Notes under the pieces: generated by a model | What the model was told of the DNA's origin: nothing | Databases searched by the model: none | What the model saw: the letters and a program-made list of their open reading frames with translations, nothing else | In this document: in pieces, positions 10,419-18,881 of the stretch | Numbering within the stretch: position 1 is the first letter of the stretch | How the letters are laid out: each line of letters begins with the position of its first letter | Source of the DNA: Verrucomicrobia bacterium LP2A | Lineage (GTDB): Bacteria > Verrucomicrobiota > Verrucomicrobiia > Methylacidiphilales > Methylacidiphilaceae | Length of the DNA stretch: 64,000 nt | Assembly (NCBI GenBank): GCA_000526255.1 | Contig: JAFS01000002.1 | Coordinates: 992,001 to 1,056,000 of the forward strand | Direction of reading: 5' to 3' | Position numbers and translations under genes: made by a program

Positions 10419-10467
10419 TCCCTCTTCCCGGCCGATCCAGGAAGAGGGAGAGATCCTCTCCCGTTTT
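10419..10467 (+). promoter_or_regulatory. Two mutually exclusive hairpins, the second terminator-like
   Basis: The first stem pairs TCCCTCTTCC (10419-10428) with GGAAGAGGGA (10440-10449). The second pairs GGGAGAG (10446-10452) with CTCTCCC (10456-10462) and is followed by GTTTT. The two stems share bases 10446-10449, so only one can form at a time, as in attenuators. On the plus strand this lies 67 bases upstream of the small gene at 10534 and ispA. No ligand-binding fold is recognised and no clear promoter was found upstream, so the regulatory role is inference. On the minus strand it would be in the pstS leader but without a T-run. Confidence 0.35.
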
Positions 10468-10533
10468 GGGCGATTGACCCCGCGCGGCCGCTATGCCACA
10501 AGAGGAGGCAGTACTCCTTTTCGTCAAGGAAAA

Positions 10534-10824
10534 GTGGCGATCGAAAAGCAGATCCTCGTGGTGGTAGCGGCCGATCCGTCCCGGAGTCATCGAGCGGCGG
10601 AGGGAGTTCGGGCGGCAGCGGGCCTATCGATGCATCCGGAGATTCGCGTTGCCGTGGTCCTGACGCAAAGGGCCGCGCAACCTCGGCGGGAAGGATCGTT
10701 CAGGCTCGTCGACGAGGAAGTGTGGGAGAGGGCTCTTGCCGATCTCGCCGAAAATCAGGTCCCTCTGCTGGAGGAGGAGCCGGTCGGTGTTGTCTGGCAC
10801 GGGGTGATTCGGTTCGCGGGCTAA
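10534..10824 (+). CDS. Small unknown protein upstream of ispA
   Basis: Ninety-six residues starting at a GTG with AAGGA six bases upstream. The pattern ILVVVAAD at the N-terminus, an alternating hydrophobic middle strand (IRVAVVLTQ) and a short C-terminal strand (VGVVWHGVIRFAG) suggest a small alpha/beta fold, perhaps DsrE-like, but the resemblance is weak and no cysteine is present. It lies 27 bases before ispA and in the same direction, so it may share the isoprenoid transcript. Support for coding is the ribosome site, the frame running to a stop just before ispA and the balanced residue composition. The function is unknown, and it could be spurious. Confidence 0.5.
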   Translation: MAIEKQILVVVAADPSRSHRAAEGVRAAAGLSMHPEIRVAVVLTQRAAQPRREGSFRLVDEEVWERALADLAENQVPLLEEEPVGVVWHGVIRFAG

Positions 10825-10851
10825 AGCGAAAAACGAGAGGAGGGAAGCGGC

Positions 10852-11736
10852 TTGAAGAACGACATCCTTGCCTATCTGGCAGAGCGGAGAAGAGTAATCG
10901 AGGAGGCATTGCAGGGCTACTTGCCTGCGCCTTCCAAGAAGCCCCGAGCGCTCAACGAGGCGATGCGGCATAGCTTGTTCGCCGGGGGGAAACGCCTGCG
11001 ACCCATCCTCTGCCTGGCGGCTTGCGAAGCGGTGGGGGGGAATTACGCTCGGGCCCTCCCGCTCGCCTGCGCTGTGGAGTGCGTTCACACCTATTCGCTC
11101 ATCCATGACGACCTTCCTGCTATGGATAACGACGATTGGAGAAGAGGGAAGCCGACCCTGCACAAGATCTACGGAGAGGCGATTGCGATCCTGGCGGGAG
11201 ATGCGCTGCTCGCCGAGGCCTTCGAGATCGCTTGCCGCTACCCCGGGGGAAAATATGGGACCGGGCTCGTGGTTGCCGAGCTCGCCCGCGCTTCCGGTAG
11301 TAGGGCGCTGGTGGGCGGGCAAGTCGCCGATTTAGAGGCGGAGGGCAAGGCGATTTCGGTGCGGGAGCTGCGGGCGATCCACCTGCGGAAGACCGGGGCG
11401 CTCATCACCACGGCTCTTCGCATGGGAGCCATGGCGGGCGAGGCGAATGGCGAATCGCTGCGCGCGGTCACCGAGTTCGGACGATTGCTTGGTCTCGCCT
11501 TCCAGGTGATCGATGACATCCTGGACGTCACGCAGACGCGGGAGACGCTGGGGAAGAGCGCAGGGAAGGACCTTGCGGCGGAAAAGGCCACCTACCCCCG
11601 TTTGCTCGGGCTCGAGGGCGCCCAGCTTGCCGCGGAGCGCTATACCGCCCGGGCTCACGGAGCGCTTGCACCCTTGGGGAAGAGGGGGGCGATCCTCGAC
11701 GTGCTGGCGCGCCATCTCCTATCCAGGGAGAACTGA
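10852..11736 (+). CDS. ispA: Geranyl/farnesyl diphosphate synthase (polyprenyl synthase)
   Basis: A 294-residue cytosolic prenyltransferase that condenses isopentenyl diphosphate with allylic diphosphates. The first Asp-rich motif is DDLPAMD at 86-92, followed by RRGKPT. The second is DDILD at 221-225. Residues GGKRLRP at 45-51 bind the diphosphate. The two residues between the Asp pairs of the first motif (DDxxxxD, with Leu-Pro-Ala-Met) are typical for type II farnesyl synthases of bacteria. It starts with TTG, supported by GAGAGGAGGG just upstream. Its position before shc suggests it supplies farnesyl diphosphate for hopanoids, although it must also serve quinone and undecaprenyl synthesis. 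Confidence 0.92.
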   Translation: MKNDILAYLAERRRVIEEALQGYLPAPSKKPRALNEAMRHSLFAGGKRLRPILCLAACEAVGGNYARALPLACAVECVHTYSLIHDDLPAMDNDDWRRGKPTLHKIYGEAIAILAGDALLAEAFEIACRYPGGKYGTGLVVAELARASGSRALVGGQVADLEAEGKAISVRELRAIHLRKTGALITTALRMGAMAGEANGESLRAVTEFGRLLGLAFQVIDDILDVTQTRETLGKSAGKDLAAEKATYPRLLGLEGAQLAAERYTARAHGALAPLGKRGAILDVLARHLLSREN

Positions 11737-11811
11737 CCGCGGGAAGCGGGTGCAAAAGAGCTGTTTTGGGTTGACGGCGACGGGCTTCGCACGCTATCTG
11801 CCGACGTTCCT

Positions 11812-13875
11812 ATGCGATCCGGAAAATTGTTTTCCCAACCCTCGGAAGGCGCGGCCAAGGCCAAGCCTGTCTTGGTGATCGAGGAGACGCTCGATGCCGA
11901 GCAGAAGGTCAGAGCAGCCATTGCTCGAGCGCAGCGCTTTCTCCTCTCGACGCAAAAGCCCGATGGACACTGGGTCGGGGAGCTCTTCGCGGATGTGACC
12001 CTGGCGTGCGACCGGATCCTGTTGATGCACTGGCTGGGCAAGGTCGACTATTCCAGGCAAGCCCGATTCGTGAAGCACATTCTGGATCGGCAACTCCCGG
12101 ATGGGGGATGGAACATCTATCCCGGAGGTCCTAGCGAGCTCAACGCGACGATCAAGTCCTATGCGGCGCTCAAGCTTGCGGGCTTCACCCCCGAAGACCC
12201 GGTGATGGAGAGGGCCCGCTCGACGATCCTTCGGCTGGGGGGAATTCCCAAGGCGATGACCTACACGAAGCTGGGCTTGGCTCTTCTGGGGATTTACCCT
12301 TGGCGCGACCTTCCGGTGATCCCCCCGGAGATCGTGCTCTTCCCGACCTGGTTTCCCTTTCATCTGTACAAGATGTCGGCTTGGAGCCGAACGATGCTCG
12401 TCCCGCTGGCGATCATCCATCACTTCAAGCCGACCCGGGAACTGCCGGCCCACCTGCGACTCCACGAGCTCTTTCCGGCGGGCACGGAGCAAGAAGGCCT
12501 TTCCTGGATCTGGTCGACCAAATTCTTTTCCAAAAGGAACTTTTTCTTGCTTTGCGACAAGCTGCTCCAGCTTTGGGATCGTTCGCCCTGGAAGCCGCTG
12601 CGGCAACGCGCCTTGGAAAAGGCGGAAGAGTGGCTCGTGGAGCGGATGGGCGGAGGATCCGACGGGCTGGGAGCCATCTTCCCGGCGATGCACTATACGA
12701 TCGTGGCGCTCGCGGCGTTGGGCTACCCCGAGGAGAATCCGGTCTATCAGAAAGCGCTTCGCGACTTTGACGGCTTGCTCGTGGACGAGGGGGAGGATCG
12801 CGATTTCCGAGTCCAGCCCTGCCTCTCTCCGGTCTGGGACACGGCGGTCGCGGGCGTAGCCTTAGGAAAGGCCGGGCTGGCCCCCGATCGGCCCGAGTTG
12901 CGCAAGGCCGCTTCCTGGCTGATGGAGCGGGAAATTCAGGTGCGAGGGGATTGGCATGTCAACAATCCCCACCCCGAGTGCAGCGGCTGGGCCTTCGAAT
13001 ACAACAACGTCTATTATCCCGACGTCGACGACACGCTGATGGTGCTTCTCGCCCTGCTCCGCATCGAAACCGATGACCCGACGAAGAAGCAGAAAGTGAT
13101 CGAGCGCGCGTTCCGCTGGGTGGTGAGCTTCCAGTGTCGGAACGGGGGTTGGGCTGCCTTCGACAGGGACGTCAACAGCCCCTGGCTCGAGGACGTGCCT
13201 TTCGCCGATCATAATGCGATCCTCGATCCTCCCTGCTCCGATATTACGGCTCGGGCGCTCGAGCTCGCCGGAATGATGGGGATCAAGCGAACCGAGCCTT
13301 TCGTCCAGCGCGGAATCCGATTTCTCAGGGAGACCCAGGAGGCCGACGGCTCGTGGTTCGGCCGGTGGGGCGTCAATTATGTCTACGGCACTTGGCAGGC
13401 TCTTCGCGGGCTGCGAGCGATCGGAGAGGACATGAACCAGCAGTGGACCCTGCGGGCTCGCGACTGGCTGGAATCCTGTCAAAACGAGGATGGCGGATGG
13501 GGAGAGACGCCCGACTCCTACGAAAATCCCCAGCTCAAGGGGCGAGGGCCGAGCACGGCCTCCCAAACCGCCTGGGCCGTCATGGGAATCCTGGCCTGCG
13601 GCGAAACCGATCGGCCCAGCCTCCGTCGAGGCGTCGCCTATCTTCTGCGGAAGCAGGGTCTGGACGGCTCTTGGCCGGAAGAGTTTCTCACCGGCACCGG
13701 TTTCCCCGGGGTCTTTTACCTGAAATACGACATGTACCGGAATGCTTGGCCTCTCCTCGCTCTTTCCGAGTATGCCAAAGCTTTCTCTCTGGCAAAGGAG
13801 CAGACCGAGGCTTGGGTTCGTGCGACCCTTTCCGTTGCGGTCCGCTCCCGCTCCAGCGCCAGCGGAATCGGATGA
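11812..13875 (+). CDS. shc: Squalene-hopene cyclase
   Basis: A 687-residue membrane-associated triterpene cyclase that turns squalene into hopene or hopanol. The protonating DVDDT motif is at residues 404-408, with the central acid at Asp406. Several QW repeats (Q-x2-3-G-x-W) can be seen, for example near residues 43-50, 101-106, 439-444 and 505-510. A TTGACG (11771) and TATCTG (11795) with an 18-base spacer lie just before the ATG at 11812. If real, they would give an almost leaderless message, so the start may be further in, but no better codon with a ribosome site is seen. It overlaps hpnG by the ATGA arrangement, and ispA lies 75 bases upstream. Confidence 0.96.
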   Translation: MRSGKLFSQPSEGAAKAKPVLVIEETLDAEQKVRAAIARAQRFLLSTQKPDGHWVGELFADVTLACDRILLMHWLGKVDYSRQARFVKHILDRQLPDGGWNIYPGGPSELNATIKSYAALKLAGFTPEDPVMERARSTILRLGGIPKAMTYTKLGLALLGIYPWRDLPVIPPEIVLFPTWFPFHLYKMSAWSRTMLVPLAIIHHFKPTRELPAHLRLHELFPAGTEQEGLSWIWSTKFFSKRNFFLLCDKLLQLWDRSPWKPLRQRALEKAEEWLVERMGGGSDGLGAIFPAMHYTIVALAALGYPEENPVYQKALRDFDGLLVDEGEDRDFRVQPCLSPVWDTAVAGVALGKAGLAPDRPELRKAASWLMEREIQVRGDWHVNNPHPECSGWAFEYNNVYYPDVDDTLMVLLALLRIETDDPTKKQKVIERAFRWVVSFQCRNGGWAAFDRDVNSPWLEDVPFADHNAILDPPCSDITARALELAGMMGIKRTEPFVQRGIRFLRETQEADGSWFGRWGVNYVYGTWQALRGLRAIGEDMNQQWTLRARDWLESCQNEDGGWGETPDSYENPQLKGRGPSTASQTAWAVMGILACGETDRPSLRRGVAYLLRKQGLDGSWPEEFLTGTGFPGVFYLKYDMYRNAWPLLALSEYAKAFSLAKEQTEAWVRATLSVAVRSRSSASGIG

Positions 13876-14591
13876 TCGGAATTGCGTTCGCCGTCAAGCA
13901 CGAGGCCAAGGAGTTTCTCGCCGCTCTCCAAGGGAAGCGGTGGGAAAAGGAGGGCTCAACCCCGCTTTGCCTCGGCCAAGTGGGAGATCGGCGGGTCGCG
14001 GTCGCCATCATCGGAATGGGGCGAGAGAGAGCGGCAAGAGGCGCCGAGCTGCTTTTGCGGCGCTGCTCCGTCCGCCTCTTGATTCTTGCCGGATATGCAG
14101 GTGCTCTTCGGCCCGAGATCAAACGAGGGCAAATCGCGGTGGCTTCGAACTACCTGGATGCGGGATCGGCTCTCTGGTTTTCCGGGGGAGAGGTGCCGGA
14201 ATTGCGGATTGCCACCGCGGATGTCGTCGTGGGAGATCCGGAGAGCCGGAAAAAGCTCGCGGAAGAAACCGGAGCGGATCTCGTCGACATGGAGACCGAC
14301 GCGGTAGCGGGCGTGGCTCGCTCGCGAGGGATCTCGTTCGTGAGCCTGCGGGTCGTCACGGATGATTTCGAGGACCGGCTTCCGGTCGATGCCATCGCCG
14401 CGGCCTGGGAGAGTGAAGGCGGCACCGTTCGCCCGCTGCCGCTCACGCTCTATCTGGCTACCCATCCTGGGGCGATCGTGCCTCTGATCCGTTTTGCCCG
14501 GTTCCTCCCCGAGGCTCGTCACCGGTTGACACGAAGAGTCTTGGAGCTAGTGTACAGCTTGGGAGGAAGCGGAGGTGCGAATGCAATCTAG
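13872..14591 (+). CDS. hpnG: Hopanoid-associated nucleoside phosphorylase HpnG
   Basis: A 239-residue protein of the nucleoside phosphorylase/nucleosidase superfamily. IGIAFAVKHEAKEF opens the fold, ILAGYAGALRPEIKRGQIAV is the family core, and VDMETDAVAGVA at about residues 137-148 has the purine-site Met-Glu. Its ATG overlaps the shc stop by four bases, the position HpnG has in hopanoid operons, where it removes adenine from adenosylhopane on the way to bacteriohopanetetrol. The sequence alone would also permit a plain MTA/SAH nucleosidase. The operon context favours HpnG. No hpnH, the adenosylhopane-forming radical SAM enzyme, lies in this window. Confidence 0.8.
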   Translation: MIGIAFAVKHEAKEFLAALQGKRWEKEGSTPLCLGQVGDRRVAVAIIGMGRERAARGAELLLRRCSVRLLILAGYAGALRPEIKRGQIAVASNYLDAGSALWFSGGEVPELRIATADVVVGDPESRKKLAEETGADLVDMETDAVAGVARSRGISFVSLRVVTDDFEDRLPVDAIAAAWESEGGTVRPLPLTLYLATHPGAIVPLIRFARFLPEARHRLTRRVLELVYSLGGSGGANAI

Positions 14592-14907
14592 GCCCATTGA
14601 GATTACCCCGAAGGCATGGGAGGAGATCCGGCGGTTGGCTCCGGCTCATGGGGAGTCTCACTTCCGCATCGCCGTGACGCGGGGCGGCTGCGCGGGCTGG
14701 GAATACCGGATCGAGTTCACCGCGGCGCAGCCGGGCGACGTGGAGTGGCAGGAGGGAGATGTTCGGATCGCCGTCGATCGCGCGAGCCTCGAGCGGCTGG
14801 AGGGATCAGTCCTCGATTATCAAGGAGGGCTTTCCGGAGCGGGATTCCGCTTTCGGAACCCTCATGCGCGAGGGTCCTGCGGCTGCGGTACCTCCTTCGA
14901 GGCTTAG
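14581..14907 (+). CDS. A-type iron-sulfur carrier (IscA/ErpA/SufA family)
   Basis: A 108-residue protein that carries Fe-S clusters to target enzymes. The three conserved ligands are Cys37 in GGCAGWEY and Cys100 and Cys102 in SCGCGTSF. I chose the ATG at 14581 because GGAGG lies at the ideal distance; a GTG at 14575 would place the ribosome site too close. Its start overlaps the end of hpnG by 11 bases, so it is co-translated with hopanoid genes. A clear link is that HpnH and other downstream hopanoid enzymes are Fe-S proteins, but the carrier is probably general. The exact paralogue (IscA, ErpA or SufA) cannot be decided. Confidence 0.85.
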   Translation: MQSRPIEITPKAWEEIRRLAPAHGESHFRIAVTRGGCAGWEYRIEFTAAQPGDVEWQEGDVRIAVDRASLERLEGSVLDYQGGLSGAGFRFRNPHARGSCGCGTSFEA

Positions 14908-15048
14908 CCCGAGCCAATTGCTGTACCCCGCCGCGCTAGACCGCTGTACTTGGCGGGATGCCCATCTGCCCGTTTGACTAGCCGGCATTGGCCGGGCGTA
15001 TGAAAAACCCTTTTGCTTTGGGCGGCGGCATGCCATGTAGAGGCGAGC

Positions 15049-17523
15049 ATGGAATCGCGTAGGGCCTACCCGTTCGATCGGATCGAGCCGAAGTGGCAGA
15101 GGTTCTGGGAAGATCATGCGATCTTCCGTGCGTCCAATCCCGGCGAGCCGGGTGCCGAGAAGCCGAAATACTACGTGCTCGACATGTTTCCCTACCCCTC
15201 GGGCAGGGGGTTGCACGTCGGCCATTTGGAAGGGTATACCGCCAGCGATATTGTCGCTCGCTACAAGCGGATGCGAGGCTTCAACGTTCTCCATCCAATG
15301 GGCTGGGACGCTTTTGGTCTGCCGGCTGAGCAGCATGCGGTGGCCACCGGCATCCATCCGCGGATTACGACCGAGCGCAATATCGCCAACTTCCGAGAGC
15401 AGATCGCGGCCATGGGCTTTTCCTATGACTGGTCTCGGGAGATCAACACGACCGATCCCCGCTACTACCGCTGGACCCAATGGATCTTTCTCCAGCTCTT
15501 TTGCCGCGGCCTCGCCTATGTCGCCGAAGCCCCCGTCTGGTATTGCCCGGCGCTGCAGACCGTGCTGGCCAATGAGGAGATTCTTCCGTCGCCAGCTGGC
15601 CCGGTTTCCGAGCGGGGCCACTATCCGGTCGAGAGGCGGCCATTGCGGCAATGGATGCTTCGCATCACCGCCTATGCCGAGCGTCTGCTCGCTGACCTCG
15701 ACCTCGTCGACTGGCCAGAATCGATCAAGGAGATGCAGCGAAACTGGATCGGGCGGAGCGAAGGCGCCACCGTCCGTTTCGGGATCGAGGGGGAGGAGCA
15801 CACGGTCGAGATCTTTACAACCCGCCCCGACACGCTCTTCGGCGCCACCTATCTGGTCCTGGCCCCCGAACACCCGCTGGTTGGCGAGCTCACCCGCCCG
15901 GAATGCCGGGAGACCACCGAAGCCTATCTGCGGGACGCGACCAGGAAGAGCGACTTGGAGAGGACGGATCTCGCTCGGGAGAAGACGGGTGTTTTCATCG
16001 GCGCTTTTGCGATCAATCCGGTCAACCGCGAGAGAATTCCGGTCTGGATCGCCGATTACGTCCTCTCATCGTACGGGACGGGAGCGATCATGGCGGTACC
16101 GGCTCACGACGAGCGCGACTTCGAGTTCGCTTCTCGCTTCGGCCTTCCGGTGCGGACCGTCGTACGGCCGAAGGATCCGGCCGATCCGCCGAGCGAATGC
16201 TTTTCCGGAGACGGTGTTGCCTGTGCCTCCCAGTTCTTGGACGGCCTGCCCACGCCGGAAGCCAAGAGGGCGATGATCGCTTGGCTCGAGGAAAAGGGTC
16301 TCGGAAAGAGAACCATTCACTATCGGCTTCGCGACTGGCTCTTCTCCCGCCAGCGATATTGGGGAGAGCCATTTCCCATCGTCTGGCGTAACGGGGAGGC
16401 GCAGCCGGTGCCCGAATCGGACCTCCCCGTCCTCCTGCCAGAACGGAAGGAGTTTTTCCCGGAAAAGGGAGGATTCGCCCCGCTTTCCCAAGAGAGGGGA
16501 TGGGTGGAATTGCCCGACGGAGGCCTGAGAGAGACCAACACGATGCCCCAGTGGGCGGGCTCCTGCTGGTACTACCTGCGGTATCTCGATCCTGGGGACG
16601 ACCGCGAGCTGGTTTCCCGCGAGGAGGAACGCTACTGGATGGGCCCACAGGGCGTCGACCTCTACATCGGAGGGGCCGAGCATGCCGTGCTCCATCTTCT
16701 CTACGCCCGGTTTTGGCACAAGTTTCTCTTCGACATCGGAGTGGTCTCGACCCCCGAGCCATTCCACCGGCTCGTCAACCAGGGCATTATCTTGGGAGAA
16801 GACGGCCGGAAGATGTCCAAGTCTTTCGGAAACATCGTCAATCCTGAAGGGCTGCTTCGGCAGTATGGCGCTGACACCGTGCGTCTCTTCGAAATGTTCC
16901 TGGGCCCTCTCGAGCAGATGAAGCCCTGGTCCTCCCAGGGCCTCGAGGGGCCCCATCGCTTCCTGGCTCGTGTCTGGAGGCTCGCGATGGAGGAGGATGC
17001 CGAAGGTCGCTGGGTTCCTCGCTCGGGCATTTCGACGGAGGGAGCTCCGGAGGAGATTCGGCGGCTTCTCCACCGGACGATCCGGAAGGTCAGCGAGGAC
17101 CTGGAGCAGCTCTCCTTTCACACGGCCATCGCGCAGATGATGATCCTGGTCAACGCGCTGACCCGGGAGCCCATTCCCTTTCGAGACGTTCTCGAATCGC
17201 TGATCGTGCTCCTTTCCCCCTTTGCTCCCCATCTCTGCGAGGAGCTCTGGTCGGTGCTCGGCCATGCCGAATCCTTGGCCTACGCTCCTTGGCCGGAAGC
17301 CGATCCCCGGCTCCTCACCGAGGCGGAGACGGAATGGGTTATCCAGGTCAACGGCAAGGTGCGGAGCCGGATGAGCGCGGGGGTCGACCTTGGTCAGGAG
17401 GAGGCGGAAGCCCTCGCCCGAGGGCGACCCGAGATCGAAGCCTGGCTCGAAGGAAAGTCGATCCGGAAGGTGATCTTTGTCCCCGGGAAGCTCCTCAACT
17501 TCGTGCTCGACCAGAAGCCGTAA
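15049..17523 (+). CDS. leuS: Leucyl-tRNA synthetase
   Basis: An 824-residue class I aminoacyl-tRNA synthetase that attaches leucine to its tRNA. The HIGH-like signature HVGH is at residues 56-59 in PYPSGRGLHVGH. The KMSKS loop is at 588-592. The editing (CP1) domain is between, with the T-rich block TTRPDTLFGATY and the conserved Asp in PAHDERDFEFA. I chose the ATG at 15049 because it lies seven bases after AGGCGA and the homology begins there; the TTG at 15013 would add 12 residues without homology. The gene stands alone between the Fe-S carrier and the convergent pmbA. Confidence 0.97.
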   Translation: MESRRAYPFDRIEPKWQRFWEDHAIFRASNPGEPGAEKPKYYVLDMFPYPSGRGLHVGHLEGYTASDIVARYKRMRGFNVLHPMGWDAFGLPAEQHAVATGIHPRITTERNIANFREQIAAMGFSYDWSREINTTDPRYYRWTQWIFLQLFCRGLAYVAEAPVWYCPALQTVLANEEILPSPAGPVSERGHYPVERRPLRQWMLRITAYAERLLADLDLVDWPESIKEMQRNWIGRSEGATVRFGIEGEEHTVEIFTTRPDTLFGATYLVLAPEHPLVGELTRPECRETTEAYLRDATRKSDLERTDLAREKTGVFIGAFAINPVNRERIPVWIADYVLSSYGTGAIMAVPAHDERDFEFASRFGLPVRTVVRPKDPADPPSECFSGDGVACASQFLDGLPTPEAKRAMIAWLEEKGLGKRTIHYRLRDWLFSRQRYWGEPFPIVWRNGEAQPVPESDLPVLLPERKEFFPEKGGFAPLSQERGWVELPDGGLRETNTMPQWAGSCWYYLRYLDPGDDRELVSREEERYWMGPQGVDLYIGGAEHAVLHLLYARFWHKFLFDIGVVSTPEPFHRLVNQGIILGEDGRKMSKSFGNIVNPEGLLRQYGADTVRLFEMFLGPLEQMKPWSSQGLEGPHRFLARVWRLAMEEDAEGRWVPRSGISTEGAPEEIRRLLHRTIRKVSEDLEQLSFHTAIAQMMILVNALTREPIPFRDVLESLIVLLSPFAPHLCEELWSVLGHAESLAYAPWPEADPRLLTEAETEWVIQVNGKVRSRMSAGVDLGQEEAEALARGRPEIEAWLEGKSIRKVIFVPGKLLNFVLDQKP

Positions 17524-17546
17524 ACCGCGCTCAGGGTCCCTTCCAA

Positions 17547-18881
17547 TCAGGAAGCCTGGGAGACCGAGGAAAACGTAAACTCCTTGGCGACTAGTGCAGG
17601 GATTCGAGCAGGAAGATCGTCGATCTCCGATCCGACGGCCGCTTCGGGTTTCCCGAGAGCCAGCACGTTCTTGAGAAGGGAGACCGGGCTCTCGTTGAAG
17701 CGAAAGTTGTTCACCGGATGGGCGATCTTCCCCTTCTCGATCCGGAAGGTGCCATCCCGGGTGAGACCGGTGAGGAGGAGGGTGCGGGGATCGACCGTCC
17801 GGATATACCAGAGACGGGTAACGAGTACGCCTCGATCGATGCCCTGGATCAATTCTTCGGTCGAGCGCCCGCTGCCGGCGAGCAGGAGATTGGTTGGCTC
17901 GGGAACCACCGGAGCCTTTTTCTCCTGCGCCCAAAATCGTGCGCGGATCAACTCGCGGAGGGCACCTCCCTCAATCCAGTTCCGGGGCGAAGCGGGCAGA
18001 CCGTCGGTCGAATAGATCGAGCCGGGAGCAACGGGGTCCTCAGGATCCGACCGGAGCGAGACCGAGTCCGCGAAGAGCGTTTCTCCCAGGAGGGTACCCC
18101 CTCCCGGACGGGAGAGGAAGCTTCTCCCCTCGTCGGCGGGGCGGGCCTGGAGGGAAAGTAAAAGAAAGCCGATCAGGTCGCAGACCGCCGAAGGCTCGAG
18201 CAGGACGGTGTATCGACCAGGAGCCAATGGCTTCGGATGGCGAGAAAGGAGCGCCTTCTCCACCGCCCGGTGGGCTAGGGCCGGGAGGGCGATTTCCGAG
18301 GGAGAATAGGCCGCGGTCGCCGCCCAACCGGCGCCCTTTCCGTCCCGGGTGCGCGCAGAGACCGTATATTGCAGGCGAGTCGACTGCTGGAAAACCCAGA
18401 GGCCGCTCGTGGCCATGTAGGCAGAAAAGCTGTTTTCGCATTCAAGAAAGGCCGCTCCGACAACCCGCTCGGCCTCTGCTGCGGCAAGGATCGTCCGCCC
18501 CTGCTCGGCCAAGTCTTTCGTTGTCAAGCGGGCCGCCTCGGGGGAATAACTCCTGGAGCCAGGATAGGCCTGCGGACCCGGAGGGGGAAGAAACTCCGGG
18601 TCTTCCGGAGAAACGCGCGCCACCTCCTCGGAACGGCGGACGAGCGCTGCCAAGTCGCCGGGCTCCGCCTTGTTTCCCGTGGCTTCCCCCCGTCGCTTCC
18701 CGAAGGAGGAGGCGACGCGGCAATGGAAGCCCTCGTCCTCTCCGTCGGTCGTGACCGTGTTGCAGGCGAGGCGGACATTGAGCCGACTCCAGCCGGCCAT
18801 CTCGGCTACCGCGGTTTCCGCGCGGGAATGCGAGAGAAGCTTGGTTCCAATCTCCCGGGCTTCCTCTTCCGACAGGATCAT
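17547..18881 (-). CDS. pmbA: TldD/PmbA family metalloprotease, PmbA-like subunit
   Basis: A 444-residue partner of TldD. In Escherichia coli the TldD/TldE (PmbA) heterodimer is a metalloprotease that processes microcin B17 and degrades CcdA; only the TldD subunit holds the zinc. This protein lacks the HExxxH motif, as PmbA should, and has the family C-terminal block VNNFRFNESPVSLLKNV and SEIDD near its end. Its start overlaps the tldD stop by four bases, so the subunits are made in a set ratio. Unlike its partner it has no visible signal peptide, which raises the question of where the pair assembles. The peptide substrate is unknown. Confidence 0.85.
   Translation of the reverse strand: MILSEEEAREIGTKLLSHSRAETAVAEMAGWSRLNVRLACNTVTTDGEDEGFHCRVASSFGKRRGEATGNKAEPGDLAALVRRSEEVARVSPEDPEFLPPPGPQAYPGSRSYSPEAARLTTKDLAEQGRTILAAAEAERVVGAAFLECENSFSAYMATSGLWVFQQSTRLQYTVSARTRDGKGAGWAATAAYSPSEIALPALAHRAVEKALLSRHPKPLAPGRYTVLLEPSAVCDLIGFLLLSLQARPADEGRSFLSRPGGGTLLGETLFADSVSLRSDPEDPVAPGSIYSTDGLPASPRNWIEGGALRELIRARFWAQEKKAPVVPEPTNLLLAGSGRSTEELIQGIDRGVLVTRLWYIRTVDPRTLLLTGLTRDGTFRIEKGKIAHPVNNFRFNESPVSLLKNVLALGKPEAAVGSEIDDLPARIPALVAKEFTFSSVSQAS

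Noticed and set aside
9445-10533. Upstream part of a plus-strand frame that reaches 10824
   Set aside because: Most of it is antisense to pstS. Only the end from GTG 10534, free of pstS and with its own ribosome site, is kept as a possible gene.
10351-10533. A Pho box upstream of pstS
   Set aside because: No pair of CTGTCAT-like repeats with correct spacing could be seen.
16066-17934. A 622-residue minus-strand frame opposite leuS and the end of pmbA
   Set aside because: Antisense to the conserved leuS catalytic core; typical mirror composition.
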